DNA of 64,000 nucleotides from Henckelia pumila (lineage: Eukaryota; Streptophyta; Magnoliopsida; Lamiales; Gesneriaceae): NCBI RefSeq assembly GCF_033568475.1, contig NC_133121.1, positions 5,022,001-5,086,000 on the forward strand, written 5' to 3'. This document shows, piece by piece, positions 1-11,308 of this stretch. Positions within the stretch are counted from its first letter, which is position 1; every line of letters begins with the position of its first letter. Position numbers and translations under genes: made by a program. The notes beneath the pieces were generated by a model that searched no databases, was not told the DNA's origin, and saw only the letters and a list, made by a program, of their open reading frames with translations.

Positions 1-832
1 TTTTCGGATTTCCGGATTTTCGGTTCGGTTCGGTTTTTTTTCGCGGTTAACCGAACCGAACCGAAAAACCGTAAATTTTTTTTTTGTTTTTTTTTTTGAA
101 TTTTTTTACCAATCAATTAACATGTACATCAATATTTTGTGCCCATAAAATAAATTTTATTGAATAACTGATAGAACAAAAGTCATTATTTGTTTTTTTT
201 ATAAAAAAAACATAATTGATTTAATTACTTATCTAATTATTCAAACATACTTGAATTGTGGATTCAAGTATTCAACTTAAAAAATGTATTGATTTTGTGA
301 TTTTAAAAAATATTGATTTTTGAAGTAGAAATAATTAAAAATTAATGAAGTTATTTTATTATATTATATATACACATATTTGCATGATATATTACATTAT
401 TTTTATAAATTCATAAATTATTATTATTGAAATTAAAAACGTTAGCAATTATTTTGTTCTAAGTGCAGTTATTTTTAAATATATTTTTCGAAGCATTAAA
501 TCACAAATATTTGACTTAACTATTAATTTTTTCCAAAAAATATTCGAATAACTAAAAATATTTAGTTTTTAAAAAAAAAATTATTTTAAAGTTTTTTTTT
601 TTACAAAAAAACCGATTTTTAGAGAAAAAAATTTCAAAAATTTTTTTTTTTAAAAAAAAAAACCGAAAAACCGGAAAAACCGAACCGAAAAACCGAAATA
701 ATTTTGGTTAAAAACCGAACCGAACCGCCCAATTCGGTTCGGTTTTCGGTTTGGCTTTTCGGAGAACCGAAATTTTGGTTTAACCGAAATTTCGGTTCGG
801 TTCGATCCAAACCGCCCGAATGAACACCCCTA
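1..832. mobile_element. hAT-like MITE, left end outside window
   Basis: The segment is AT-rich with CCGAACCGAA / TTCGGTTCGG runs at both ends. It closes with GAACACCCCTA at 832, the reverse complement of the TAGGGGTGTTC end seen on the complete relative at 30279-30841. It has no coding content. The left terminus lies before base 1, so the target-site duplication cannot be checked. The hAT assignment rests on the relative, which has an 8-bp duplication. Confidence 0.7.
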
Positions 833-1203
833 TTGTAAACTGCATTGTTGTAATAAAGTTGTTCAGTACTTTGTTCTTGATATCCTAGTCCGAATTTGGA
901 GGACGAAATTTTAAGTGAGGGAAAATGTAATAGCACGTATCCAAATTACATTAATCCAATCACCTAGTTATGTTTAATTGGTTAAAACATGATTAAGAAA
1001 GTCTCTAATGAGATTAATGAGTTGAATAATGCATTCAAAACGATCGAAAATAGTTCGATAGAGATTTGGGTGGATCGGAAGCTTAGTTTTGGGGTTCAGA
1101 AGCTCCGATGTGAGATAGGAAGCTTCGATCATCGCCAAGTAAATGTTTGTCGATGATCGAGCAAATACCAACACTTAAAATCAATATAAATATTTTCTTT
1201 TTA
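833..1203 (+). mobile_element. gypsy 3' end remnant: polypurine tract and start of 3' LTR
   Basis: A GGAGGACGAAATTTTAAG stretch followed by the purine-rich GTGAGGGAAAA is the usual end of a chromovirus internal region. It is followed at 926 by an LTR-like TGTAATAGC start. The LTR is cut at about 1203, where the Athila LTR begins. It contains copies of a GGAAGCTTCGATC-type motif also found in the solo LTR at 28795-30171, so the two may be related. Confidence 0.55.
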
Positions 1204-1547
1204 TGTTCAAAATTATCGCAAGTGCACGACTCAAGTTATAGAATAGTGTACTGAGTACGAGTATCATCCTCCGAGACTACGTCATAATAACTCAATTATT
1301 TTATTTCTCTACCCAAAGTAACGAAAGTTCGATGATTGATTGTAACTAAAATTTATGACTAATGAACTCAACTTAAATAACTAGAATTAAAGCAGATAAT
1401 GAAACCAACTTTTCAAGATCAAAAAAGATAATATGAAAGGGTTTTGTTGGAATTTCGGTTCACATTTTCCCTAATTGAACTGAACCATTGAATCTTACTT
1501 TAATACACATAAATTTTTACAGAAATTCCTGATGCATCGACACTCTC

Positions 1548-4500
1548 TGTAACGCCCCAAAAATTTATTACCGATTTAATTGGCAATTTAAGATAATTCT
1601 TGAGTTGGAAAAAAAAATAATTATTACTGCCAAATGAGTTATAGAATGTATTTACAAAATACACGTGTCAATTAGTCAATGAGTTTGACTATTTCTGAAT
1701 ATCTGATAATATTGGCATTTTGAGATAATTATTGAGATAATTGAATTAAAAATAATTATTGATGCCAGATAATTTAATTTGGAGAATATAATCAGTTTGG
1801 GTGACTGGTCAAAGCCTAAGATTGACTCAATTTATTTATTGGGAATTAACTGTTCTAATTGCCAGGTCAAACTTCGCTATTTCAGATAATTTTAAAAATG
1901 TGTTTAATTACATATTGGAGTAAAATAACACAAGATCATTAAATTGGATCAGACCGAGTCATTTTAGGATCAATTTTAAAATATTAAGTGGTACACTCTC
2001 TCACATGCACTAAACACCTAAAACACACACTAAAACCCTAACCCCATTCACCCCTCTTCCGTCGCCCGCCGCCCGCCGCGGCCCATCGCCATCGATTGAC
2101 CCTCACATCTTGAAGCTCTCATCAAGGCGATCACAACCATACCAAGAATCATGAGTTTTGGTGTCCGTTTGGTCCGGTTCGAAGCAAAAACGTGAGGGTC
2201 ATATTCATCATCTTCATCGCGCAAAATGAACGGATTTGAGGTCGATTCTTGTTGTTTTTGTGTTGCTAAAAGGTTCTAGGATGTGTGTAGATCATTTCCC
2301 AATCTTATTACAACATTTTTCAGCCGGAAATCGCATGGATCGGAGCTTGGAGCTCTCCGCTGCCGCCGCCTGTAAATCATCGATTTCGGCCGCCTCGGTG
2401 GTCCTCTTCGGTCGTGGCTTAGTCCTTTAGAATTGTCTCGTCGAGTTCTTCAATCCTGTAAAATTTCAGAATTTTTGGAACTGTTTTGCGGTTTTCCGAC
2501 GATCGCCGCCGCGCCGCCGTCTTCTTCGATTTTCCGGCGACCTCCGATGAGTTAATCATTTTTTATCGTCTCGACGTGATAGATCCGAATATCCAAGTTT
2601 CGAGTCGTGATTCAAAATCATTAAGCGGTGAGAGCGCAATTAAGTTTGATAATTTTTGGTCAAAGTTTGACCAGTGTTGACTAGGGTTGACTTTTGACCA
2701 TTGTGTTATTTTTCGCAGATCGAAAGCCCGTTGAGGATTATTAGAGACAGAAATCAGCATTTTAGGAATTTAGCTTCTAGAATTTTATAATTATGAGATT
2801 TTCGAGTCCCGATATGCGCAACCGCAACTGTATAGGTTTTTCGTGCGTTTTAAACGCAAAGGCATGTTATACCCTTCCTTGCTCACACCGTTTAGATCAG
2901 TATATTCACTATTTTTATGATTTAATTGTGTTGTTGCATTTGTATGTGGATATGATAACTCAAATTTTAACTCATGCATTATTCACGTTTTTATGTTTTG
3001 TGGATGCTTTTTCTGCCATGGCTAGGTCTTAGTTGTTGTTCAATGGTTGATGGTTGGACTAGGTCCCTTTGGGTATTGGTTTAAGATGTCTTGAACTAGT
3101 GTCGGCTAGGTGAACAGTTGGATGGTGTTAAGGATGGTCTATCTAGCGGGAAGTTCAGGGAGGGCTCGGGCGAGTGGGTTGTTCGGGTCGGGTAAAGTGT
3201 ATTAGGGTCATATGTTATGTTTTGGTCCCAGATTATTTTATTTTGGGCCGGATAATTTATTTAAGAGTATAAGTGTTTAGTTTATTCATTGGGTCAAATT
3301 TTGTTATCGGGTCTAAAATGTTCATTGGGCTTAATTTAGTTATTGGGTCTAAAATATTTATTGTATTCAATTTATTTATTGGGCTTAGTTGTTTATTTGG
3401 GCTAAAATGTTATTTGGGTTTGCATGAATTGATTTAGTTATTGAGTCAAGCTTATTAGACTTAAGATAGTTATTGGGGACTTAATTTATTAATTGGGCTA
3501 AATTTGTTAATGAGCCTAAGTTGTTTAATTTATTTGGTTGAGCTATATTCTAAGTCGGTCTAAGTACTATTGTGCCAATCTAAGTGTGATTGGATCAATT
3601 TAAGTGTGATTGAGCTAGTCTATGTATTATTGGGTCAGTTTAAGTGTTAAGGAGTCGATCTAAGTGTATAGGACGAATCTATGTTTAAGGGCTTTAGCTA
3701 AGGGGCAGCAACTCGAACTGGCCAGTGGCAAAATAAAATAGTCCGTAAATATATATTTAATGGATGCATATGTATATTTTGATATAAGTGTGATTTTTCT
3801 AAAAATGAATTAAATATATATTTACGGGCATAATTTTAAGGAAGATGATATTTTAAGTTCATGATTCATGCATGTATTTTATGTTAATGTTAAGGGCATG
3901 TAAAAGAAATATTTTTGGGAAGTTGATGTGAATTGTGGCAATTATGTTCAGGAGCCTACGGATCCCCGTGTTAAGGTTGGGTGAAGTGGCATAAGAGGCA
4001 TAGGGAATCCCCGTGTTAAGGTTGGGTGAACCTCGCCGCCGCGTACGTTGATTTATAGATTGATCAATCGCTTATGTTTATGGTCACACTTCACTGATAT
4101 GACCCACAGAAAATGATGTTTATGTTTATGACATGCCAATGTTTATGTTATGTATTATGTTACGTATTATGTTATGATTTAGATTACGACGCAGTTTATG
4201 CATACGATTTTACGATCATGCATGCATTAGAATCCTCAGGTTATTTTTATATACGTTATATGCTTGCATGTGGTTTTATTAAGTAGTACTCGTTATTAAA
4301 GGTAGATCATGCTGGGCCTTTAGGCTCACTAGATCTAAATGGTGTGCAGGTGAGTTTGATGCTATTCAGGAGGTTATGGTCCCGACTGGTGGTGAAGACC
4401 TCTGTGCATCCGTGGCGAGCTAGCACACCCGTGACCTTCGCCAGCTCATGTTTCAGTTTATTTAGTTTATGATGAGATATTTTATGTATTGAGCTATTTT

Positions 4501-4701
4501 CCGCACATGTTTATCATTTCTCATTAGTTTGAATACTTTTGAGATTATAGTCGTTTGCATAGATTTTAACCTGTTCGAGTTTTTAGACTTTTAAAATGCA
4601 ATCGATTTTATTATGCATTAAATTTATGAAAATCTATTTTAAGTATAGATGCATATATGTAATATTTTAAAAAAAAATTTCTTCGAGTCCGGTTCGTTTC
4701 A
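1548..4701 (+). mobile_element. solo LTR, large gypsy type (3154 bp)
   Basis: It starts TGTAACGCCCC and ends GGTTCGTTTCA, and is flanked by the 5-bp duplication CTCTC (1543-1547 and 4702-4706). No internal coding region is attached, so it is a solo LTR left by LTR-LTR recombination. Its architecture parallels the LTRs at 11309-14125 and 25189-27403: a pyrimidine/CG-rich block (about 2040-2550), runs of TTATTGGGCTTA-type repeats (about 3200-3560), and a short repeated block at 3955-4040 in which CCCCGTGTTAAGGTTGGGTG occurs twice. Short ORFs inside it look fortuitous. Confidence 0.8.
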
Positions 4702-5257
4702 CTCTCTCTCGAGTTTATTCCAATCTAACTCAAGTTAATGAAACAATTAAATCTCTTCAATTATTTATCATTTTTGATTGCTTGCGTTCTTTGAATTCCT
4801 TCAACTTTCAACCTAGTGGTCTATGGTTATCAACATGTACCAAATATCATATCTCTATGCATATTTTAAGTCCATGGATTTTATCACTCGTCCTAATCAT
4901 GAATCTATCTCTCGACAGTAATTCACAACTTACAAATCTATGCTAAAGTTAGCTACTCCTCAACATAGAATAATAAACCATGATAAAATCAAATACTAGT
5001 ATAAATCAAACTCAATTCGTCCAAAAATTCCAATCACACATACGTGTTTCGGGGTTCTGATCCCCTAAATTCCAACAAAATAGAGTTTAGCTACTACAAC
5101 TCATAATAAAATTCAATCTAACAATGTTTTCTAACATAAAAATTCAGAAATTTTAAAGAAGAAAAACTCCCAACGAGAAGAAAAAGTCTTCGATCTTTAG
5201 CAGCCGCCTCTGCCTCAATTCTCTGTGTATCCAACCCTTGAAACGTCTGAAAATATC

Positions 5258-5267
5258 CTATATATAG
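5258..5267 (-). promoter_or_regulatory. TATA box of the Athila-like LTR
   Basis: CTATATATAG lies in the minus-oriented LTR about 440 bp from its 5' edge at 5707, a normal place for the U3 promoter. The motif is palindromic, so orientation is taken from the LTR. Confidence 0.4.
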
Positions 5268-5389
5268 TGTCCCTCAGAGTCATTTCCTTTTAAAACACCC
5301 GAAATCAATATTTCCTAAATTACGTAGGGGCGCCGAAGCGGTAGAAAAGAGCCGCCTGGGCGCTGGGAATTCCACCAACTTTCTGCCTT

Positions 5390-5435
5390 GCATCTCGAGC
5401 ACGCGCTCGGTCGGCTATAAATTATCGCTCGGGCG
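5390..5435. repeat. CG-rich near-palindromic block in Athila LTR
   Basis: GCACGCGCTCGG and GCTCGGGCGC flank a short AT spacer. The same kind of CG-rich palindrome block occurs in the unrelated LTRs at 8095-8270, 19850-20020 and 62575-62690. Confidence 0.5.
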
Positions 5436-5707
5436 CATATTTTTCTTTCAATCTTTTTGCCTCTCCTGAGTATACCTGCACTCAGTCTGCGAAATCCTGC
5501 AAACCGAGCGCACCACCTTATGATTCCCAAAAATAGGGATTTTTCTCATTTTTCTGCCAAATTAACCATAAATCAATATGAGTGAACAAAACACACAGAA
5601 ATACACTAAATGAAAACAAAATTGGATAAATACGAACAAGACGACATGGAACGAATGCAAAACACAAATAAAACAAGCAATAAAACATGGGAAAATGACT
5701 CATATCA

Positions 5708-5720
5708 ACCTCCCCAAACT
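5708..5720 (-). other. polypurine tract of the Athila-like element
   Basis: The minus strand reads AGTTTGGGGAGGT immediately before the LTR start TGATATG. This is the standard second-strand primer position and fixes the LTR edge at 5707. Confidence 0.65.
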
Positions 5721-7040
5721 AACTTTTTGATCGCCCTCGAGCAAAATAAGTGACAAAATAGAATGTAGACACAACACAAAATACAACCACTATGGATAAA
5801 CTCATATTTTTCAAGCCTCATAAAATTCATTTTAGAACATTAAATTCACAGAGTGCCCTTCAGATTTCATTGTGAACGTGAGTGTGTGGATAGTGGCCCC
5901 AATGTCATGCACCTCGAAGAAACTCAAATTATTTGGGCTATAAGATCTAAATGACATATCAGGGTAAATCTACCTCGTAAACACCCGTTCTCTCAGTTAT
6001 GTCTCCACCTTTTCACCTCCTTCGGAATTTGCAAAAAATGATTCATAGATATTAGTTACGCACCACCGGATTTTGCATTCGGTAAATTTATAATCTCATT
6101 TGGTCCGCAAACTTAGCTCAGATTTAGGGATTATAATTTCAATCCCAAATCAAGTCCAAATGGAATTATTAAAAATGTTTTCATACCCCATTTAACCCGC
6201 AAACTTAGCTATAACTTTGATATGATTCAGATTTTAATCCCCTCGCCTATAGCCCAGATGGAGTATTTTTGTTAAAAATTTGGATTTCTTTTTGCAAGAA
6301 ATCAGGTTTTTTTTTCATGCCCCATTTAATCCGCAGACTTAGCTTTAATTTAGGAAGTAGGATTTCAATCCCTAAATAAAACCCAGATGGAACATTAAAA
6401 TTAAAAATTTTTACGGGTGCGGTATGAATCATTCACTTTTCAAAACTCATCGGTGCGTTAGTAGAGTTAACCAAAATTACAAAGTATTCAATCGAGTTCA
6501 AAAAACCCTTAATGTCGTGCAATGATCTAACCACTGAAACTTCGTCTTTCTTAGTGCACTTCACTAGTTAAACTATAGTGCAATGAAATGTTCACACTCA
6601 ATCCAAAGGTCACAATTATTTCACAAATTTTTTCAACATTTTCTTCCTACGCATCATCACTGGATTTTATGAATTCATCAACAGATAGCATGCATTACAC
6701 AACACACAACAAAAGACACAGACAAAATGCATGAAAACATAAAATACACTCTTCCCAAACTAGAAACAAGCATGGTCCTCACTACTAAACAAAAAACGAA
6801 CCTAAAAGAATGGATAAAGACAAACAAAACTTATGATGCACAACACATACAAAAAAAAACAAAATAAAACGAAAACAAACAATCCCCTGCTCATTGGTCC
6901 TCATCGTCCCCAGCGGCTTCGTCATCTGGATCATCTGGCAGATTATGGCGGAGAGTAGTGTATTGGAAATGGAATGGAGGTGGATATGGTGGTGGAGTAG
7001 GATAGGCCGTAGGGTCCAACCCGGCATGAGAGATTAACCC
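5721..7040 (-). other. non-coding 3' part of the Athila-like element
   Basis: No convincing coding sequence was seen between the env-position ORF and the polypurine tract; the small ORFs here have no recognisable motif. The stretch contains a degenerate direct repeat around 6095-6400, annotated separately. Confidence 0.55.
6095..6400. repeat. three degenerate direct repeats
   Basis: A block beginning CCGCAAACTTAGCT and running through a TTTAGGGATTATAATTTCAAT-like part and a CCCAAATGGA-like part recurs at about 6105, 6197 and 6331. Spacing is uneven (about 92 and 134 bp). The copies are clearly related but diverged. Confidence 0.55.
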
Positions 7041-8013
7041 TCAAAGCATAGCGTTCTGTGACTCCAAGTGGGCAAAAGTGACGTTTTGCCACTCGTTCTG
7101 ATATTGAGCCCAGACATACAATTCATTGGTCGTCTCGGTAGTAGGGCGACGACTGGGCATTGGTTTTGGTACATGGCTCGAAGATGTACCGGCCCCGGAA
7201 CTTGCCTGCCCATGCAATTTAAACTCCTGCAATATGAAATTTCACTTTGTCTTCACAAGTGAATTGTCCACATCCTGCATTGGATGTTGCCATTCCTCGT
7301 TGTCTCGCACTACAACTCCAGCTTGAACACAAAGTGCGGAAACAATAGACGGGAAAAATATGCCAATATTCTTTGAGTGGATGGACGTGTACAACTCCTT
7401 GTTGATGAGTTTGCCTACATTGATTGGCCAGTGTTTGTGCAAGGCAAACAACAACAACGCCCTGCTCATCACCACTACGTGCGTGTGGGACACTGACATC
7501 ATCCTGTGAGTTAGAAACGCTTACCACAATGCGGTTCCATTTTCAAAAACTTTTCTTTAAACGACAAAAATTTTACCGAGTCCTTCCAAACGTTCCCATC
7601 ATAGCACAATTCAGCAGAGACGAGATTATAATCCGGGTTAGCCTTAAATGCTTGGAATTGGCTATCGTCGACCTCCGGTGTTTTAAATAAAGCATTAATA
7701 GTTTCAGGGTCAAAAGAGACTAACTTACCCCTCACAAAAGCTTTGTTATCGGTTCGTTCATGGGCGTTATCATGGAATTCCCGCACCAAAGGTACGACGA
7801 CCGCTTGAGGTTGGTGGCAGAAATCGGTCCATCCTCGCTCAAAGATACCGAGGGAGATAGTGAGGTTCTCGGATAGATCTATTCCTCTCTCGAGAATTGG
7901 AGTCTTGTTGATCTTTGCAGCTTCATATCGTGCTTTGGCCTCCACGGAGATGAAATTTTCATCGATAACGGTGGAGGATGAAGAAGAAGCCCGAGAGGAG
8001 GCAATATTTGCTC
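7041..8013 (-). pseudogene. plant retroelement env-position ORF (putative plant transposon protein family), frameshifted
   Basis: Two overlapping minus-strand frames make one protein. The first (8013 to about 7511) reads through ERGIDLSENLTISLGIFERGW, PLVREFHDNAH and KAFVRGKLVSFDPETINALF. The second (about 7502 to 7242) continues with MSRALLLFALHKHWPINVG, LINKELYTSI and IGIFFPSIVSALCVQAGV. These match my recollection of the 'putative plant transposon protein' family found after integrase in Athila/Calypso-type gypsy elements. A frameshift near 7505 joins the frames. The last part (7232-7041) is a Ser/Pro-rich tail. The 5' end is open and cut exactly where the chromovirus LTR starts at 8014, so the start codon is lost. 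Function of the family is unknown. Dead gene. Confidence 0.65.
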
Positions 8014-9981
8014 TCTTCTAATCTCGAATAATCAATCATAATTGAACACGATAAGCCGCGGAAAAACAATTTAAAATTTTTTTTTTAAAACATGCCTCGC
8101 GCCCGCGTGAGCTATCGCCTTGCGCGCGCGCAGGAAAAATGGCCAGTGACCTCGAAGGAAGCTTGCGCCCGCGCGAGAAAGGGGCTCGCGCGCGTGCGGG
8201 CAAAAATACCCGAGCCACTCCAGGCAGCTCGCGCGCGCGCGAGGACAAGCCACGCCCGCGCGCAGGCCAAACGGGTAGAGAAACAAGGGAACCTGGAAAT
8301 TCAAGCCAAACACAAATCAAATCAAAACAAAGCTCCAACATACAATACAACACGATAATTAGAACATATCACAAGTTTTAAATCCTGCCCGCAATACAAA
8401 ACAAGTCGAGTTCTAAAATCAGAGTTCCAAAGACTCAACAAAACTAATACAAGTTCAAAGAACTCGACCCTACGACGCGGAGTCTCACTTCTATCAATCT
8501 CACCCCAAGCTAACCAAGACGACTCGGTCCAACTCCTGATCCTCCTGTTGCCAAGTTACACATACAAAACAAAGACAACAACCGGAAACCCGGTTAGAAA
8601 TATAATTTCTAAGTAAAAGAGACAGACACTCAATATCAAATAAACAATTCAATCGAAATGTGTCAATATAAATCATAACATCGAAATGATATTGAATGAA
8701 TGCGTGAATTCAAAAGTCGAGATTATCAAGTCAGATAATCATAAAATTAATCGGTACTCGGTTGGGATCCCGGGATCAAGTCTTCACAACAACTCACCGA
8801 CGCACCCTTTCGGGGTGGAAGTCGATCAACTCGATCCCCTAGACTTCAGAGAAACTATAAGAAGTATTCTGGCAATTGAAAAAACTCGAAATCCGAAGCC
8901 ACTTCAATATAGCTCCCTAAAACGTCTAATTTCAAACGAATCGAAAGTCGGCTCAATATGAATGCAAATGCAAACAATAACTAAATCAAGTTCCCAAAAG
9001 CAAATAAACATGCGGTATGTGATTTTCGGGAACTCGAGAATAAGTCGATCTCGAGTATTCGTTCCCATTCGTTTAAATGTCGACTTTTACCTTTTCTCGA
9101 AGCTTCAATCAATCCTGTCAAACAAGAGACAACTCGATTCAAACTCTAAACAATTCAAAACTCAAAGTCGATAAATCAAAAAATCTATACCATCTTCAAA
9201 CTCTCGATGGATAACCGATCTCCAAGTCCTCCAATTCAAATCTCTAATCAACTGTCAAAACATCGAGACACGGATTCAATCTCGAAACCAATAACTCGAA
9301 TAACTCAAAATCAATCGAATAACAAAGCCGGTAGTTCAAACTCGATTTTGACGGCATAACGGCTATAAACTGACTATCCGAAAATACAAACCAACAAAAA
9401 ACAATCACAATAACTCAATCATCAACCCAAACCATCAAAACAACTCAAATCCAACCTCAATCAAAATCACCATTTTCGAAAATATGGCTCAAAAATCATA
9501 TAAAATCCAAACTTCGTTCTTTTTCCAAACCGACTTCGAATACACGATGTACCAACTTCCAAGATCAACATACTCGAATATTATTGAAATCTGACAACTC
9601 AAAAAAATCGAAGTTCAAGAGATCGTAGCAAAACTTACGTCCAAATGAAGCCCTCGCCGCGGTGATCGTGAACTAAACTCGGATCATATTTCTGACGGTC
9701 GGATCGAGCAAATCAGGCGGAAGGAAAAGCTTGGGAATCGATTCCCATGGCTTCTGGGAGAGAGAAATCGGTAGGAAGAGGGAGGAAGGAGAGGTATGGA
9801 GAGGTATGGGCCAAGTCAACTAGTTGGGTTATAATATTAAAAATCCCACCTTTTGCATTTCAGTCATTTATTTCTCCAAGTTTGCAAAATGACCTCCCTG
9901 CGAATATCAAAACGATTCTCAAACTATGAAAACTCTGATTATCTTGCTTAAACTCAATTAATATTAAATCGGGGCATTACA
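8014..9981 (-). repeat. 3' LTR of the chromovirus, edge-truncated
   Basis: It is a direct repeat of 19767-21727 with only scattered differences, and includes the same CG-rich block near its start. It ends (plus strand) CGGGGCATTACA at 9981. The first ~20 bp present in the other copy (TGTGAGACCCCG onward) are missing. ORFs of about 80-105 codons at 8036-8381 occur on both strands only because the CG-rich repeat lacks stops. Confidence 0.85.
8095..8275. repeat. CpG-rich palindrome cluster in chromovirus LTR
   Basis: Several GCGCCCGCGCGAG / CTCGCGCGCG-type motifs lie about 30 bp apart, including the perfect 16-nt palindrome CTCGCGCGCGCGCGAG at 8228-8243. The sister LTR has the same cluster at 19850-20022. 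Confidence 0.7.
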
Positions 9982-9996
9982 ATTCTCCCCCTCTAA
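9982..9996 (-). other. polypurine tract of the chromovirus
   Basis: The minus strand reads TAGAGGGGGAGAAT directly before the LTR start TGTAATGCCCC, preceded by GAGGACGAAATCGAAT. This is the standard chromovirus arrangement. Confidence 0.75.
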
Positions 9997-10070
9997 GATT
10001 CGATTTCGTCCTCAAAATCTGACAGATCACAGACTAAACAAAAATAAGTCAAACTGAAGACGAACTCACC

Positions 10071-11308
10071 TCAATCGAACAACTCTGGGAATCGCTGCCT
10101 CATATCGGATTTGGTCTCCCAAGTTGCTTCCTCAACTCCGTGACGACTCCACTGAATCTTCACCAACGGAATCGACTTGTTTCTGAGCTGCTTCTCTTTT
10201 CTGTCGAGAATCTGATTTTGTCTGTCAAAGTAACTCAGAGTCTCATCCAACTCGGCCTCATCTGGCTGAAGAACGTGAGACGGATCCAGGTGGTATTTCT
10301 GCAATATTGAGACGTGGAACACATCATGGATGCCTGAAATAAACGGAGGAAGAGCAATCCTATAGCCAAGATTGCCTATCTTTTCAAGAATTTCATAAGG
10401 ACCAATGAACCTCGGCGACAATTTTCCTCTCTTACCGAATCTGACAGTGCCTCTAAACGGAGAAATCTTTCGAAACACACTGTCTCCCTGGTCAAAAGAT
10501 AGTGGTCTGCATCTGACATTCGCATACTTGGCCTGTCGATCCTGGGCTGTCTTCATTTTGACTCTAATCAACTTCACCTGCTCCGCCATATCACGAATCA
10601 TATCTGGACCCAATTCAGGTGATTCTGAAATCTCATCCCAAAACAACGGAGACCTGCACTTCTTCCCGTACAAAGCCTCGAAAGGTGCCATTCCAATACT
10701 CACCTGGAAGCTGTTATTGTACGAAAACTCTACTAGAGGTAAGGAATCTTGCCAACTTGAGCCAAAATCAAGCACTACTGCGCGAAGCATATCCTCCAAA
10801 GTCTGGATTGTACGCTCGGACTGACCGTCTGTCTGAGGGTGATACGCTGTGCTCAAGTGCAAACGATTACCTAACGCCTCCTGTAGACTGTGCCAAAAGT
10901 GAGAAGTGAACCTCGGATCTCTGTCTGATACTATCGACTTCGGCACGCCGTGCAGTCTCACAACCTCTTTGACATACAACCCGGCCATCTGGTCATGGCG
11001 GTACGTCATACGGTATGGAATGAAACACACAGATTTCGTCAACCGGTCAATCACTACCCAAATCGCATCACAACCTCTGACTGAACGCGGTAGCTTCGTG
11101 ACGAAGTCCATAGAGATATGATCCCACTTCCATTCCGGAACAGGCAAACTGTGCAATAAACCACCGGGCTTCTTCCTCTCGGCTTTCACCTGTTGAAAAT
11201 TCAGACAACGGGACACAAACCTCGTGACGTCTCCTTTCAACTGCTTCCACCAAAACTGAGTCTTCAAGTCATTATACATCTTTCGGCCTTTGGGATGAAC
11301 ACTGAACC
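10071..11308 (-). CDS. gypsy integrase with C-terminal chromodomain (partial pol)
   Basis: This is the intact 3' part of the chromovirus pol. In order it shows the end of the zinc-binding region (SRCLNFQQVKAE, with one Cys replaced by Phe), the catalytic core with Asp in WDHISMDFVTKLP, Asp in KSIVSDRDPRFTSHFW and Glu in HPQTDGQSERTIQTLEDM, the APFEALYGKKCRSPLFW motif, and a C-terminal chromodomain (KIQWSRHGVEEATWE, ending FPELFD). The integrase inserts element DNA, and the chromodomain is thought to direct integration to certain chromatin. The open frame runs on to 11345, but its first 12 or so codons belong to the inserted solo LTR; true pol sequence starts at 11308. It has no start codon of its own and would only be made as part of a polyprotein that is now broken. 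Confidence 0.9.

Larger units (their letters stand above)
1204..5707 (-). mobile_element. Athila-like gypsy 3' LTR, split by a nested solo LTR
   Basis: On the minus strand the LTR starts TGATATGAGTC at 5707, directly after a polypurine tract. It ends near 1204 with GCACTTGCGATAATTTTGAACA, the form typical of Athila-group LTR ends. About 3.15 kb of it (1548-4701) is a later solo LTR insertion, leaving roughly 1.35 kb of Athila LTR. It is the 3' LTR of the element whose env-position ORF is at 7041-8013 and whose pol remnant is at 21728-23546. The 5' LTR is not in the window. Confidence 0.7.

Noticed and set aside
8036..8381. Overlapping ORFs of 80-105 codons on both strands, repeated at 19795-20115
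   Set aside because: They arise from the CG-rich palindromes in the two LTR copies. Both strands are open at once and the peptide is only Ala/Arg repeats.
10405..11121. Plus-strand ORFs (139, 96 and 71 codons)
   Set aside because: Antisense shadows of the well-supported integrase frame on the minus strand.
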